NCBI RefSeq assembly: GCF_900199215.1
Contig: NZ_FZQA01000004.1
Coordinates: 124,001-188,000 of the forward strand
Length of the DNA stretch: 64,000 nucleotides
Source: Amphiplicatus metriothermophilus
GTDB lineage: Bacteria; Pseudomonadota; Alphaproteobacteria; Caulobacterales; Parvularculaceae
Direction: 5' to 3'
Shown here piece by piece: positions 9,868 through 20,281 of the stretch. Under the pieces are notes generated by a model that was not told the DNA's origin, did not search any database, and saw only the letters and a program-made list of their open reading frames with translations. The position numbers and the translations under genes were made by a program. How positions within the stretch are numbered: position 1 is the stretch's first letter; each line of letters starts with the position of its first letter.

Positions 9868-11271
9868 TTACCGGCGGCGCAGCAGGCGGCTGCCGCGAAG
9901 CTGGCTCGCCTGGGACGCGGCGGCGAGCAGCCAGCGCTCGCCGTCCTCGGTCCAGAAGACGACGCCGTAATTCTCGAGCGCCACCGCGAGGCGGTTCGGA
10001 TCGCCGAACACCTTGAGGCGCAGCTCCGCCCCGCGCGGGGACAGCGCGAAAACCTGCGCCGAGCCGACGAGCGGCGTCGCGTCGAGGCCCGCACGAATGC
10101 GTTTCCAGTCGTCGAGCGAGCGGAAGAAGGCGCTGGTCTCGAGAACGGCTTCGGAAGAATGGTCGATCAGCGTGCGCGCCTTCCAGCCGGCGGCGTATTT
10201 CGCGATCGCCGACTCGATCGCGCGTTCCGCCAGCGTCGGGAAGTTGCCCGAAGGCTCCGCGAGGGCGACCTGCGCCAGAACGTCGCCGGTCTTCGCGGCG
10301 AGCTCCTCCACGCCGGGCTGGACGGTTTCGTACTCGCCCGGCTCGAGAAGCCCCGTGATGTCTTCCTCGAGCGCGCTCAAGGGCGCCTCGGCCGCCGCTT
10401 CGCGATAGCCGTTGATGAGACGGACCGTAAGCCGGTCTTCGCCGTTCTGCTGACGCAGCAGCGCATGGGCGACGATGACCTGGCTGACCGCATAGTGATC
10501 GGCCATGGCCTCCAGCGCCTCGGCGTCAAGGTCGAGAGCCTTGCGGGGCGTGACGCGCGCGGCGTCTTCGAGATCGCCCAGAGGCGCGATCATCGGCGTC
10601 AGCTCGTTGTTGAAGGGCCGCGATTTCCACGCCGCCATCCAGGGATTGTTCTCCTCCCACAGATAAAGCCCGTTCTGGGTCTGAAGGACCGGCAGCACCA
10701 GCGCGGTTCGCATCTGCGTTTCGCTGTAGGGCAGATGCGCCTCGCGCAGGAGCCGGCGCACGGCGTCCGGCTTGAAGCGATAGGTGATGAAAGCGCGATA
10801 GGTGCGCGCCGAGCTTTTCTCGCCATAGACCTCGAAGCTCGACTCGAGATTTTCGAGATCGCGGTCGGTCAGGACGATCGCCTGCTTTTCGGCGACGCCG
10901 GGCGTTTCAGGGTAGGATTCGCCCGGGATCCGCGCCGCATAGGGGTCGAAGGGAGCGTAAGGGTCGGCGCCTTCCGCCCCGTAGGGGGCGGGCTCGGCGG
11001 CCGGAGCCGGCTCGCCGGCCGCGAGGCGCGGCAGATAGATCCAGTCCTCCTCCGCCGTGATCCGGCGCAGGAGAATGTCCATCGCCCGCCGGCGGCCCTG
11101 GGTCTGGGCGGCGGCCTTCGCCGCCGCGGCGCTCTCGGCTTCGGCCTGGACCGGCACGCGCGGCACCACGAAGACGTCGTCGCCCACCGCGAGCGCGCCG
11201 CCCGACTGGCCGAAAAACGCGAGCCCGGCGGCCGCCAGACCGCCCTTCACACGACGCCAAAACCGATTCAT
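9868..11271 (-). CDS. Exported DUF2066 domain protein
   Basis: Conserved alphaproteobacterial protein of unknown biochemical role, usually encoded beside hda and purM as here. The 467 residues start with a basic n-region (RFWRRVKG) and a hydrophobic stretch ending near GGALA, so it is probably exported to the periplasm. The DUF2066 region ([20 protein letters not shown] onwards) covers roughly residues 30-330. The ATG at 11271 is chosen over an in-frame start five codons upstream because GGAG lies at a good distance before it. Divergent from purM over 156 bases. Confidence 0.8.
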   Translation of the reverse strand: MNRFWRRVKGGLAAAGLAFFGQSGGALAVGDDVFVVPRVPVQAEAESAAAAKAAAQTQGRRRAMDILLRRITAEEDWIYLPRLAAGEPAPAAEPAPYGAEGADPYAPFDPYAARIPGESYPETPGVAEKQAIVLTDRDLENLESSFEVYGEKSSARTYRAFITYRFKPDAVRRLLREAHLPYSETQMRTALVLPVLQTQNGLYLWEENNPWMAAWKSRPFNNELTPMIAPLGDLEDAARVTPRKALDLDAEALEAMADHYAVSQVIVAHALLRQQNGEDRLTVRLINGYREAAAEAPLSALEEDITGLLEPGEYETVQPGVEELAAKTGDVLAQVALAEPSGNFPTLAERAIESAIAKYAAGWKARTLIDHSSEAVLETSAFFRSLDDWKRIRAGLDATPLVGSAQVFALSPRGAELRLKVFGDPNRLAVALENYGVVFWTEDGERWLLAAASQASQLRGSRLLRRR

Positions 11272-11427
11272 CCCGTTTCTCCGCAAGCCTTCCGGCGAGT
11301 CGAGCCGTTATACCGGCGCGCGGCGCGGCGCGCATCCCCGGCGGGCCGATTTCCCGCCGGCCGGCCCGGCCGGCGTTTCCCCCTGAATGCGGCTTGCGTC
11401 GCGCCGCGATTGGTCTACACGGGCGCC

Positions 11428-12432
<1,005 letters not shown>

Positions 12433-12437
12433 GCGGC

Positions 12438-13103
12438 ATGGCGCGCGCGCGGACGGCCGTTCTTATTTCAGGACGCGGAACGAATCTGCAGTCTCTGCTC
12501 GACGCCGCATCGGCGCCGGATTATCCGGCCGAGATCGCGCTCGTGATCTCGAATCGTCCTGATGCGGAAGGCCTTTCCCGCGCGCGGCGGGCCGGCGCGC
12601 CGACATTGACGATCGATCACCGCGAATTCGGCCGGGGCGAGGCCGGCCGCGCGGCCTTCGACGCGGCGCTCGACGCGGCGCTCAAGGCGGCGAAGATCGA
12701 GCTGGTCTGCCTCGCCGGATTCATGCGCCTCTTGACTCCCGGCTTCGTCGCGAAATGGGAAGGCCGGCTGCTCAACATCCACCCTTCCCTCCTGCCCGCC
12801 TTCAAAGGACTTGACGTGCACGAACGAATGATCGCGGCGGGGGTGAAGATCGCCGGCTGCACCGTGCATTTCGTGACCGCCGAGATGGACGCCGGCCCGA
12901 TCCTTGGCCAGGCCGCCGTGCCGGTCCTGCCCGGCGACGACGCGGCGCGGCTCGCCGCGCGCATCCTCGAACAGGAGCATCGTCTGTACCCGGCATGTCT
13001 GCGTCTGGTCGCCGAAGGGCGCGCGCGGCTCGGCGCAGGGAGCATCGCAGCGCTCGACGTCGCGCCGCCCGCCGGCGCGGCGCTGCTCAATCCGCCGGCG
13101 TGA
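12438..13103 (+). CDS. purN: Phosphoribosylglycinamide formyltransferase
   Basis: Third step of purine synthesis: formylates GAR with 10-formyl-tetrahydrofolate. Features seen: N-terminal VLISGRGTNLQSL phosphate loop, the catalytic NIHPSLLPAFKGL (Asn, His) near residue 113, and VTAEMDAGPILGQ with the catalytic Asp. The length of 221 residues is normal; the last 15-20 residues are Ala/Pro-rich and not conserved. Start ATG is 5 bases after purM. Confidence 0.96.
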   Translation: MARARTAVLISGRGTNLQSLLDAASAPDYPAEIALVISNRPDAEGLSRARRAGAPTLTIDHREFGRGEAGRAAFDAALDAALKAAKIELVCLAGFMRLLTPGFVAKWEGRLLNIHPSLLPAFKGLDVHERMIAAGVKIAGCTVHFVTAEMDAGPILGQAAVPVLPGDDAARLAARILEQEHRLYPACLRLVAEGRARLGAGSIAALDVAPPAGAALLNPPA

Positions 13104-13120
13104 CGGGCGCGCCCGGCTTC

Positions 13121-13882
13121 TCAGGCTGCGGCCTGCATCCGCTTGAGAAACTCGCGCGTCCGGCGCGCATTGGCGCCGAGATCGGAGCCGCCGACGCGCG
13201 ATTTCGAGCGCACGTCGATCCGCACGCCTCCTTCTTCCCGAGGAGCGAGGCGCACGACGAAATCGTCCTTGAAGCCGTACCAGAAGGAGGTCGCCGCCGC
13301 CTCGATGCGCCATCCGTCTCCGGAAGAATCGCCCGCCGGCCCTTCGGCGAGAATCTCCATGCCCATCGCGAGGATCGCCGCGCGCGCCTGCTCGCGCGCC
13401 GCCGAAAGGTCGGTCTCGAGCATGAGCGGCGCGATGTCGGGAAAGGCCGCGCGCTGGGCTTCGGCGACCGTCATGCCGGAATCGCGCACTTTTTCCGCGC
13501 CGACATAGTCCGGCGGATTTTTGCGCGGCCAGTCGGCCCCCGCGATGATCGCCGGCGGATTCTCGAAATCGGTGGTGACGTCGTGAATGAACGGATTGGC
13601 GCGCACGAGCTCGCGCATCTTGATCGGCGCATAGGCCGCCGCGCCCGCGCCCGCCGCCGCGACCAGCGCGACCAGCGCGAGCCCGCGCGCTTTCCACAGC
13701 GCCAGCAGGAAGGCGAGCCCCGCAAGGCCTGCGGCGACCAGAGTCGGCAGCGCGAGCGTTCTGAGCCAGCCGAGCGCCGCGCCGTAATCCCACAGGCCGA
13801 AGCGCACGCCCGGCCCGAGCGCCGCCACCGTCAGCGCCAGGGCGATCGCCGCGACGCTTACGACAAGAATGATCGTCCGCAT
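13121..13882 (-). CDS. DUF1499 domain membrane protein
   Basis: Protein of 253 residues with three hydrophobic segments in the first 95 residues followed by a soluble DUF1499 domain (about 100-250), which includes NPPAIIAGADWPRKNPPDY and the final RSKSRVGGSDLGANARRTREF. DUF1499 proteins are conserved in proteobacteria and plants but have no agreed function. The ATG at 13882 has a very strong GGAGGGG just upstream, so a start four codons earlier is disfavoured. It converges on purN with 17 bases between them. Confidence 0.8.
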   Translation of the reverse strand: MRTIILVVSVAAIALALTVAALGPGVRFGLWDYGAALGWLRTLALPTLVAAGLAGLAFLLALWKARGLALVALVAAAGAGAAAYAPIKMRELVRANPFIHDVTTDFENPPAIIAGADWPRKNPPDYVGAEKVRDSGMTVAEAQRAAFPDIAPLMLETDLSAAREQARAAILAMGMEILAEGPAGDSSGDGWRIEAAATSFWYGFKDDFVVRLAPREEGGVRIDVRSKSRVGGSDLGANARRTREFLKRMQAAA

Positions 13883-14021
13883 AAACCCCTCCATTTCCGC
13901 CCGCACGGCGCCGAGCATAGCCCGGCCGGCGCGCGATTGCACCGGCGGCTTGCGCGATCGCCGGCGCGCTTGCATCCGGCCCGGCGCGCCCCCATCTGCG
14001 CGGCATGCGCAGGAGGACGCC

Positions 14022-14339
14022 ATGGCCCGGCCGGTGACGGTGACGATTTCCCACGATCTCGGCAAGGAGGAGGCGCGCCGGCGCGTCGCCGACGGATTCG
14101 GCGATCTCAAGCGCCATATCGCCGGCGGAATGCTGTTCAGGTTCGAGGAGAACTGGGCGGGCGAAGACCGTCTCGTCTTCGCCGCGCGCGGATTCGGCCA
14201 GCATGTCACGGGAACGATCGACGTCTTCCCGCAGCATGTGCGCATCGAGGTCGTGCTGCCCGACCTTCTCGCCGCGATCGCGGAGAAGATCGCCGGCCGG
14301 GTCGAGAAGAAAGGCCGGCTTCTTCTGGAGAAGAAATAG
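14022..14339 (+). CDS. Polyhydroxyalkanoic acid system family protein
   Basis: Small 105-residue protein of the PHA_gran_rgn family (PF09650), thought to be linked to polyhydroxyalkanoate granules though the exact role is not settled. Conserved features seen: VTISHDLGKEEARRRVADGF at the N-terminus, the amphipathic RGFGQHVTGTIDVFPQHV stretch and a lysine-rich tail ending LLLEKK. The ATG is preceded by AGGAGG (14011-14016). Divergent from the DUF1499 gene; no other PHA genes are near. Confidence 0.8.
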   Translation: MARPVTVTISHDLGKEEARRRVADGFGDLKRHIAGGMLFRFEENWAGEDRLVFAARGFGQHVTGTIDVFPQHVRIEVVLPDLLAAIAEKIAGRVEKKGRLLLEKK

Positions 14340-14359
14340 GCCGTCTGCGGACGGATGCG

Positions 14360-15151
14360 TCAGCGGTCGATCGAGGTCGTCGTGCAATAGGCGACGCCGC
14401 CGTCGACGGCGAGCGTGTCGCCGACGACGTAATCGCCCGCCTTCGAAGCGAGGAACACCGCCGCGCCCGCCATGTCTTCGGGCCGCCCGATGCGCCTTGC
14501 CGGCACGCGCTTGGCCACTTCGTCGCCGGCGTCGCGCGCGACGCGGTTCATCTCCGACGCGAAGGCCCCCGGCGCGACGCCGCTGACGGCGATGTCGTCC
14601 TCGATGAGGCGCGCGGCCATGCGGCGCGTCAGGTGGATCACCGCCGCTTTCGACGCCTGATAGGAATAGGTCTCCCACGGGTTGATCCGTATGCCGTCGA
14701 TCGAGGCGATGTTGATGACCTTCGCCGGCCGCTCCGGCGAGGCCGCCGCCTTGAGCAGGCCGTGCAGGGCCTGGGTGAGGAAGAAGAGCGACTTGACGTT
14801 GAGGTTCATCACCTTGTCCCAGCCGTGCTCGGGAAACTCGTCGAAGGGGGCGCCCCAGGCCGCGCCGGCGTTGTTGACCAGAATGTCGAGGGATTTCTCT
14901 TTCGCGGCAAGCTTCTCGGCGAGCGCCTTGCACCCTTCAACCGTCGAGACGTCCTGCGGCAGAGAGATGCACTGGCCGCCGCCCTGCGACAGCTCCGCCG
15001 CCGTCGCGTCGCACTGGTCGGCCTTGCGCGAGGAGATGTAGACCTTCGCGCCCTGCTCCACGAAGCCCTGCGCGATCATCCTGCCGATGCCGCGCGAACC
15101 GCCCGTGACGAGCGCGACGCGGCCTTCAAGCGAAAAAAGATCTTTCATCAT
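14360..15151 (-). CDS. Short-chain dehydrogenase/reductase
   Basis: NAD(P)-dependent oxidoreductase of the classical SDR family, 263 residues. Seen: TGGSRGIGRM cofactor loop (about 16-25), NNAG (about 93), catalytic Ser in IASIDG, and catalytic Tyr-Lys in SYQASKAAV. The segment IRINPWETYS between Ser and Tyr is reminiscent of gluconate/ketoacyl reductase-type SDRs found widely in alphaproteobacteria; the substrate is not assignable. Two adjacent ATGs open the frame. The upstream gamma-glutamylcyclotransferase-like gene ends overlapping this start by 4 bases, so the two are translationally coupled. Confidence 0.85.
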   Translation of the reverse strand: MMKDLFSLEGRVALVTGGSRGIGRMIAQGFVEQGAKVYISSRKADQCDATAAELSQGGGQCISLPQDVSTVEGCKALAEKLAAKEKSLDILVNNAGAAWGAPFDEFPEHGWDKVMNLNVKSLFFLTQALHGLLKAAASPERPAKVINIASIDGIRINPWETYSYQASKAAVIHLTRRMAARLIEDDIAVSGVAPGAFASEMNRVARDAGDEVAKRVPARRIGRPEDMAGAAVFLASKAGDYVVGDTLAVDGGVAYCTTTSIDR

Positions 15152-15576
15152 GAACGGCGAGTCCTTCTTCCAGCTTGCCGCGCGGCGAGATAATCCCCGC
15201 CCTCGATGCGCGCCGCCTCATCTATGAAGCCGTCATAGAGATAAATCCATGCGCAAATGCAGCGCCGCCCGGCCCCGATCGGACGCAGGACGCGCCGCCA
15301 GCCGCCCCGCGTCGGCGCGGCGGGACCGAAACCCTCATAAACGTCGAGCGCGGCGAGGAGAGCGGGATCGTCCCCGAGGCGATGGAGATCGCCATGAACG
15401 GCCTCGCCCGGATCGCCGGAGTCGACCGCCGCCGGGTAGCCCTTCGCCAGATAAAGCCGTCCGTGAAACCGGCCAGGCCCGACAAGAACCGCTTCCCGCG
15501 CGAGCCGGCCTGCGAGCGGCGCGCCGCCTTTGCGCCGCAAGGTTCCGTAGACGAAGAGATAGTCCGTCCCGCCCAT
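15148..15576 (-). CDS. Gamma-glutamylcyclotransferase / AIG2-like protein
   Basis: A 142-residue protein with the hallmark N-terminal VYGTLRRKGGAPLAGRL of the GGCT/AIG2-like fold (residues about 8-24), followed by GRLYLAKGYPAAV and a mid-sequence VHGDLHRLGD...LDVYEGFGP, where the acidic residue of the fold resides. Family members cleave gamma-glutamyl peptides or amines; the true substrate is unknown. It starts 7 bases after metG and overlaps the SDR gene by 4 bases, forming the unit metG-ggct-SDR. Confidence 0.8.
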   Translation of the reverse strand: MGGTDYLFVYGTLRRKGGAPLAGRLAREAVLVGPGRFHGRLYLAKGYPAAVDSGDPGEAVHGDLHRLGDDPALLAALDVYEGFGPAAPTRGGWRRVLRPIGAGRRCICAWIYLYDGFIDEAARIEGGDYLAARQAGRRTRRS

Positions 15577-15583
15577 TCGCGCG

Positions 15584-17296
15584 CTATTCGACGGGCGCGC
15601 CGAATTTTTCCCGCCATTCGGCGATCTGTTCGTCCTCGATTTTCCTGAACAACACCTCCGGCGGCGTGAAAGGCCGGCCAGGTTCGAGATAATCCAGCGC
15701 GGCCTTCGCGTCCGTCGGCCATCGGCCCGCTTCTTTCGCATCGAGGCCGAAAATCGCGAACATCTTTTCGGCCGTGAACGGAATGACGGGCTGAGAAAGA
15801 GCCGCGAAGAAGACGATGAGGTTGAGCGCGGCGCGCGTCGACGCGGCGGCGGCGGCCCTGTCTTCCTTGATCTTGGTCCAGGGGGCGGCGATCTGGAGAT
15901 ATTCGTTCCCCGCCGCCCAGATCGCGCGCAGCTCGACGAAGGCCTTGCGGAACTCCATCTCTTCGAGATGCGCCGTATAGGCTTTGAGTCGCCGGTCGAG
16001 CTCGGCGACGAGCGCGGCCTCCGCCTCGCCATAGGCGTCGTCGCCCGGGACCGCCTCGCCGAAGCGCGCCGCGCAAAAGCGCGTGATGCGGTTGACGAAA
16101 TTGCCGAGCACGTCGGCGAGGTCCTTGTTCACAACCGAGGCGAAATGCTCGAGCGTGAAGGAAGCGTCGTCGGATTCGGGCGCGTTCGCCATCAGATGCC
16201 AGCGCCAGTAATCGGCGGGCAATAGCTCCAGCGCCTGATCCATGAAAATCCCGCGGTTCTGGCTGGTCGAGAACTTGCCGCCGTACCAGGTGAGCCAGTT
16301 GAGCGACTTGAGCGTGTCGACCGTCTTCCACGGCTCTTCCGAGCCCAGAATGGTGCAGGGAAAGCTCACCGTGTGGAAGGCGACGTTGTCCTTGCCCATG
16401 AACTGCACGTAGCGCACGTCCCCGGCGCCTTCGTCGAGCCGCCACCAGCGCCGCCAGTCCCCGCCCGTCGCTTCCGCCCATTCGACCGTCGCGCCGATAT
16501 ATTCGATGGGCGCGTCGAACCAGACGTAAAAAACCTTGTGCTCGAAGCCGGGGCGCGGTTTGCCGTCCTTCACCACCTTCACGCCCCAGTAGAGATCGCG
16601 GGTGATGGAGCGGTCTTTCAGTCCCTCCTTCAGCCACTTGTGCGCGATGGAGCGCGTGAGCGCCGGCCAGTCCTTCTTCGAGTCCACCCAGGCGGCGATC
16701 CGGTCCTGCATCTTCGATTGCAGAAGATAGAGGTGCCGGGTTTTGCGCGCTTCGAGGTTGCGCGAGCCGGAAATCGCCGAATACGGATTGATGAGATCGA
16801 CGGGATCGAGAAGCCGCCCGCAATTGTCGCACTGATCGCCGCGCGCCTTTTCGTAGCCGCATTCGGGGCAGGTTCCCTCCACATAGCGGTCGGGCAGAAA
16901 GCGCTGGTCGTCGAGCGAATAGATCTGTTCGTCGACCCGCTCCTCGATGAGGCCGCGCTCCTCCAGCACGGCGGCGAAATGCTGCGTGAGTCGATGGTTC
17001 GGCGGGTTGGACGAGCGGCCGAAATGATCGAAGGAAAGCCCGAAGGCCTCTCCGGCGCGCTTCTGGATTTCATGCTGCTCGGCGCAGTACTCCTCCGCCG
17101 TCTGGCCGGCCGCGCGCGCAGCGAGCTCGGCCGGCGTGCCGTGCTCGTCGGTGGCGCAGATGAACAGCGCCTCCGCGCCCCGCGCGCGCTCGAACCGCGC
17201 ATAGACGTCAGCCGGCAGCATCGAGCCCACGAGATTGCCGAGATGCTTGACGCCGTTGATGTAAGGCAATGCGGAGGTGATGAGGATGCGGGTCAT
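15584..17296 (-). CDS. metG: Methionyl-tRNA synthetase
   Basis: Charges tRNA-Met with methionine. The 570-residue protein has the class I HIGH-type signature as HLGN (residue about 18), a four-cysteine zinc knuckle ([18 protein letters not shown], about 143-160) and the second signature as KFSTS in place of KMSKS. It belongs to the E. coli/archaeal-like zinc-containing subtype and lacks the C-terminal tRNA-binding dimer domain of E. coli MetG, ending at about the anticodon-binding helical domain. First gene of the metG-ggct-SDR unit. Confidence 0.95.
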   Translation of the reverse strand: MTRILITSALPYINGVKHLGNLVGSMLPADVYARFERARGAEALFICATDEHGTPAELAARAAGQTAEEYCAEQHEIQKRAGEAFGLSFDHFGRSSNPPNHRLTQHFAAVLEERGLIEERVDEQIYSLDDQRFLPDRYVEGTCPECGYEKARGDQCDNCGRLLDPVDLINPYSAISGSRNLEARKTRHLYLLQSKMQDRIAAWVDSKKDWPALTRSIAHKWLKEGLKDRSITRDLYWGVKVVKDGKPRPGFEHKVFYVWFDAPIEYIGATVEWAEATGGDWRRWWRLDEGAGDVRYVQFMGKDNVAFHTVSFPCTILGSEEPWKTVDTLKSLNWLTWYGGKFSTSQNRGIFMDQALELLPADYWRWHLMANAPESDDASFTLEHFASVVNKDLADVLGNFVNRITRFCAARFGEAVPGDDAYGEAEAALVAELDRRLKAYTAHLEEMEFRKAFVELRAIWAAGNEYLQIAAPWTKIKEDRAAAAASTRAALNLIVFFAALSQPVIPFTAEKMFAIFGLDAKEAGRWPTDAKAALDYLEPGRPFTPPEVLFRKIEDEQIAEWREKFGAPVE

Positions 17297-17373
17297 GTCG
17301 CCTTTCCTGCGCCGGCCGGGCCGGCTGTCCTATAGCGGGTTCGCCCGCCGGGAAAAACCGGCCTTTCAGCTCT

Positions 17374-18762
17374 TTACGTCCGCAGCAGCAAATAAAGCCG
17401 CGCGCCCAGCAGCGCCGCCGCCGAGGCCAGCCCCGCCAGAAGCCCCCACCACACGCCGACGGCGCCGAGGGGCGTGGCGAGCCCGAAATACGCCGCCACT
17501 GGGAAGCCGATCGCCCAGTAGCTGATCCCCGTCAGCAGCATCGGCATGCGCACGTCCTTCAGCCCGCGCAGGCACTGATTGGCGGCGACCTGCACCGCGT
17601 CGAAAAGGGCGAAGGCCGCCGCGACGGGCAGAAAGCTCGCCGCCAGCGCCAGCACGCGGGCGTTGTCCGGCTCGTCCGGCTCGAGATAAAGCCCCGCCAC
17701 GAAATGCGGCGCGAGCAGACAGGGTATCGCCACGATCATGATCGCGCCCGCGCACAGCCCGATCGTGAGAACGGCCGCGCGCCGCGCCCGCGCGGCGTCG
17801 CGCGCGCCGGCGGCGAGCCCCACCCGCACCGCTCCCGCCATCGACAGGCCGAAAGGCAGCATGAAGCCGAGCGCGGCGACGTTGATCGCAACCTGATAGG
17901 CCGCGACCTCCGCCACCCCGATGCGGCCCATCAGAAAGACGCAGGCGTTGAACAGCATCGCCTCGAACGCCGTCGTCACGCCGATGGGCCAGCCGAGTCG
18001 GAATATCTCCTTCAGCCGCTCCCAATCGGGACGCAGCGCATCCGCGAACACCGACAGCCGCCGGCTTTCCCGCTCGACGCGCATGTAGCCGACGAGCAGC
18101 AGGAAGCCGACGGCGTGCGACACGGACGAAGCGATCCCGGCGCCCACGAGCTCGAGCCGCGGAAAGCCCCAGTTCCCGTAGATCAACAGATAATTGAGAA
18201 AGCCGTTGAGGGCGGTCGTAAGGATGATGACCACGAGCGGCGCGCGCGTGCGGTCGACCGCGGCGAGCACGTTGCGCAGCATCAGCACGGCCAGCATGAA
18301 AGGCAAGCCGGGCGCGAGCGCGAGCACATAGGGCGCTGCGAGCGCGGCGAGCGCCGGCGGCTGGCCGAGCGCGCGCACGATCGCCTCCGTGCACAGAAAA
18401 AGGATGAGCGCCGGCGCGAAGATGAGCGCGATCGCCCACAGGCCCATGCGCACGGAGCGGCGCACGTCCCCGACATTGTCGCGGTCCGCCCCGAGCGCCT
18501 GGGATACGAGCGGGGAGACCGCCATCGCCGGCCCGAAACCGGCGAGGAACGCGACATAATAGAGGACGAGGCCGAGCGAGGCGGCGGCCAGCGGGGCCGC
18601 GCCGAGCCGGCCGATCATCAGCACGTCAATGGTGTTGACCGAAAACTGAATGAGCTGCGTGAGCGCCATCGGCGCGCCGACGGACAAAAGCGCCTTCAGC
18701 TCGCCGCGCCAGGGCGCGGCGCGCTCGGTCTGCGGAAGGTTCTGTGCGCTCTCCAACATCAT
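17374..18762 (-). CDS. MATE family multidrug efflux transporter
   Basis: Inner-membrane cation-coupled exporter of the NorM branch, 462 residues and about twelve hydrophobic segments arranged as two repeats. The family signature around the first loop is seen as GAPMALTQLIQFSVNTIDVLMIGRLG (abridged: PMALTQ and DVLMIGRLG, residues 30-55), with VSPLVSQALGA in helix 2 and a matching GWPIGVTTAFEAMLF in the second half. The frame begins with two Met codons; ribosome-binding signal is weak. Exported substrate unknown. Confidence 0.9.
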   Translation of the reverse strand: MMLESAQNLPQTERAAPWRGELKALLSVGAPMALTQLIQFSVNTIDVLMIGRLGAAPLAAASLGLVLYYVAFLAGFGPAMAVSPLVSQALGADRDNVGDVRRSVRMGLWAIALIFAPALILFLCTEAIVRALGQPPALAALAAPYVLALAPGLPFMLAVLMLRNVLAAVDRTRAPLVVIILTTALNGFLNYLLIYGNWGFPRLELVGAGIASSVSHAVGFLLLVGYMRVERESRRLSVFADALRPDWERLKEIFRLGWPIGVTTAFEAMLFNACVFLMGRIGVAEVAAYQVAINVAALGFMLPFGLSMAGAVRVGLAAGARDAARARRAAVLTIGLCAGAIMIVAIPCLLAPHFVAGLYLEPDEPDNARVLALAASFLPVAAAFALFDAVQVAANQCLRGLKDVRMPMLLTGISYWAIGFPVAAYFGLATPLGAVGVWWGLLAGLASAAALLGARLYLLLRT

Positions 18763-18814
18763 GTGCTCGCAAAGAGGATCTTTTTGAAACTCAGCGCGCG
18801 CGGGAGAGCGGACG

Positions 18815-18848
18815 AAAAACCCTCCGGCGCGCAGAGCGGCTCGGAGGG
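18815..18848 (-). terminator. Intrinsic terminator after the small 32-codon frame
   Basis: On the minus strand CCCTCCG and CGGAGGG form a perfect 7-base-pair stem (18820-18826 with 18842-18848) followed directly by TTTTT (18815-18819). No annotated long gene ends here, so it terminates a short transcript, presumably the small frame at 18875-18973. Confidence 0.65.
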
Positions 18849-18874
18849 AAAGGCCGGACGGCCGAAACGAAAAG

Positions 18875-18973
18875 CTAGATGCCTTTTCCCTCGCGAGCGG
18901 CGCAGGCCATGCGGGCGCGCGTCGCGCGCAGGCGCATGGCTTCGAAGCATTCGACGATCGAATTGAGCTTCAT
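18875..18973 (-). CDS. Possible small protein (32 residues) or small RNA gene
   Basis: A 33-codon frame begins at ATG 18973 with GAGAGG about six bases upstream and ends with TAG. The product starts MKLNSIVECFEAMRLRA, is basic and has two cysteines. A clean intrinsic terminator begins 27 bases after the stop, and the frame lies alone in the gap between the MATE gene and a membrane-protein gene. This layout fits a short monocistronic transcript. I recognise no family; a non-coding RNA that happens to contain the frame is equally possible. Confidence 0.4.
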   Translation of the reverse strand: MKLNSIVECFEAMRLRATRARMACAAREGKGI

Positions 18974-19057
18974 GACGGCCTCTCGCAAAGGTCGGCGCCG
19001 ATGCGCCGGAAGGAAGCTGGCTACGCCTTCATCCGCGCCCTGTCAATCTCAAAGAAG

Positions 19058-19102
19058 CCGGCCGACGGCGCGCCTTCTACGCAGGAACGCGCCGCCGGCC
19101 GG
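19058..19102 (-). terminator. Likely terminator after the membrane protein at 19122
   Basis: A 15-base stem with one mismatch (19058-19072 with 19088-19102, 15-base loop) lies 20 bases after the stop of the minus-strand gene. Downstream on that strand come CTTCTTTGAG, a weak U-rich run, so it is a plausible but not ideal terminator. Confidence 0.5.
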
Positions 19103-19121
19103 TCCCGGAGGGAATGGCGAG

Positions 19122-19619
19122 TCAGATGGCCTGGGCGCCCGCGCCCGCCTGCAGCTGGGCCAGCAACGCTTTGAGCCGGTCGTAGAGCTCCTCGATCAGG
19201 CCGACGAAGTCCGCCTCGCTCACGCCGTTTGCATAGGCGAGCGTGATCGCCACGAAACCGAGAAGGCCAAGCATTCGAGCCGGCCCGCGCCCGGCGCTCA
19301 AAAACAGCGCCATCGCGCCGAGAATCTCGATGACGCCCGGCCCGCCGCCCTGCAGCAGCCGTTCGATGATCGCATCCATCTTTGCGGAAAAACCCGCGTC
19401 GGCCGCGAGCGCAGCCGCACCGTTCGTCGCGGCGAGCCCTTCGGAAAAATGCATCGCGCCGAGCAGCGTCAAAAGCCCGGCGCAGGCGCCCTGGACCAGA
19501 TTTTTCAGGAACAACACGGGCGCGAAAACGCCGCCTCCGCGGACGGGCGCGCGTTCGACCGGCCTGATGTCGTAAAGAGGGCCGCGGCCCGGAATCGCGT
19601 TCGCAACGTAAAGAGCCAT
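19122..19619 (-). CDS. Hypothetical membrane protein
   Basis: A 165-residue protein not recognised as a known family. After about 35 polar residues (ANAIPGRGPLYDIRPVERAP) there is a hydrophobic segment (about 35-58), a loop of some 35 residues, two closely spaced hydrophobic segments (about 92-125) and an amphipathic C-terminal helix ending in Ala/Gly/Gln. The ATG at 19619 has GGAGG seven bases upstream, better than an in-frame TTG two codons earlier. It stands alone with a probable terminator after it. The architecture is loosely reminiscent of small DoxX-like proteins, but no motif supports that. Confidence 0.6.
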   Translation of the reverse strand: MALYVANAIPGRGPLYDIRPVERAPVRGGGVFAPVLFLKNLVQGACAGLLTLLGAMHFSEGLAATNGAAALAADAGFSAKMDAIIERLLQGGGPGVIEILGAMALFLSAGRGPARMLGLLGFVAITLAYANGVSEADFVGLIEELYDRLKALLAQLQAGAGAQAI

Positions 19620-19792
19620 CGCCAACCTCCCCGGTTCCCCCGCCGGCCTTGGAAGCTAAGGTCCGAAGCGTGGCCCGAAATGGGACGACCTGGGGCCTTT
19701 TCAGGGAGAAATGGGGCGCGCGCGCCACATTTGGCGGGCCGATCACGCGCATTTCGCCGCCCGTCGCGCTGTTTCGAGCTCACGGCAGACTC

Positions 19793-20281
19793 TCAGACGC
19801 GGTAGGTCTTGCGCATATGGGCCACGGACCGGGCGATCAGCTTTTCGAGAACGCCGAGATCCACGTCTTCAAGCTTGTTGATGTACAGGCAGGATTTGCC
19901 GGTCTTGTGTTTGCCGAGTTTCGCCAGAAGGTCCGAATTGTCCTCATAGCCGGGCAGAATGTAGACCGACAGCGACGCGGCGCGGGGCGAGAAGCCGGTG
20001 AGAAAGAACTCGCCTTCGCGTCCGCTCTCATATTTGTAGCGATATTTTCCGAAGCCTATCATCGACGCTCCCCACATTTTCGGCGGCTCGCCTGTGATTT
20101 TTTTCATCAGCGTCAGGAGCGTGCGCGAGTCGCGCCGGCGGGTTTCGTTCTCGACGCCGTCGATGAACGCCTCGACGCTCGCTGCGGTCGGCTGCGTCTT
20201 GTTCTCGTTCTTCGAGACGGCTTTTTTCGTCGCCGTTTTTTTCGCAGGCGGTTTTTCCCCGGCCGGCTTCGCGCGCCGCAT
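19793..20281 (-). CDS. DUF1801 domain protein
   Basis: A 162-residue protein with a lysine/alanine-rich N-terminal tail of about 30 residues, then a DUF1801 (YdhG-like) domain: VEAFIDGVENETRRRDSRTL, the conserved PPKMWGASMIGFGKYRYKYESG, and SCLYINKLEDVDLGVLEKL. The fold is a small alpha/beta domain found alone in many bacteria; its role is unknown. The start ATG overlaps the TGA of the MFS gene by one base (ATGA), so translation is probably coupled to it. Confidence 0.8.
   Translation of the reverse strand: MRRAKPAGEKPPAKKTATKKAVSKNENKTQPTAASVEAFIDGVENETRRRDSRTLLTLMKKITGEPPKMWGASMIGFGKYRYKYESGREGEFFLTGFSPRAASLSVYILPGYEDNSDLLAKLGKHKTGKSCLYINKLEDVDLGVLEKLIARSVAHMRKTYRV

Noticed and set aside
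18763-18950. 63-codon minus-strand frame overlapping the MATE start
   Set aside because: Arg/Pro-rich, no ribosome-binding site, and it covers the terminator; the 32-codon frame in another register fits better.
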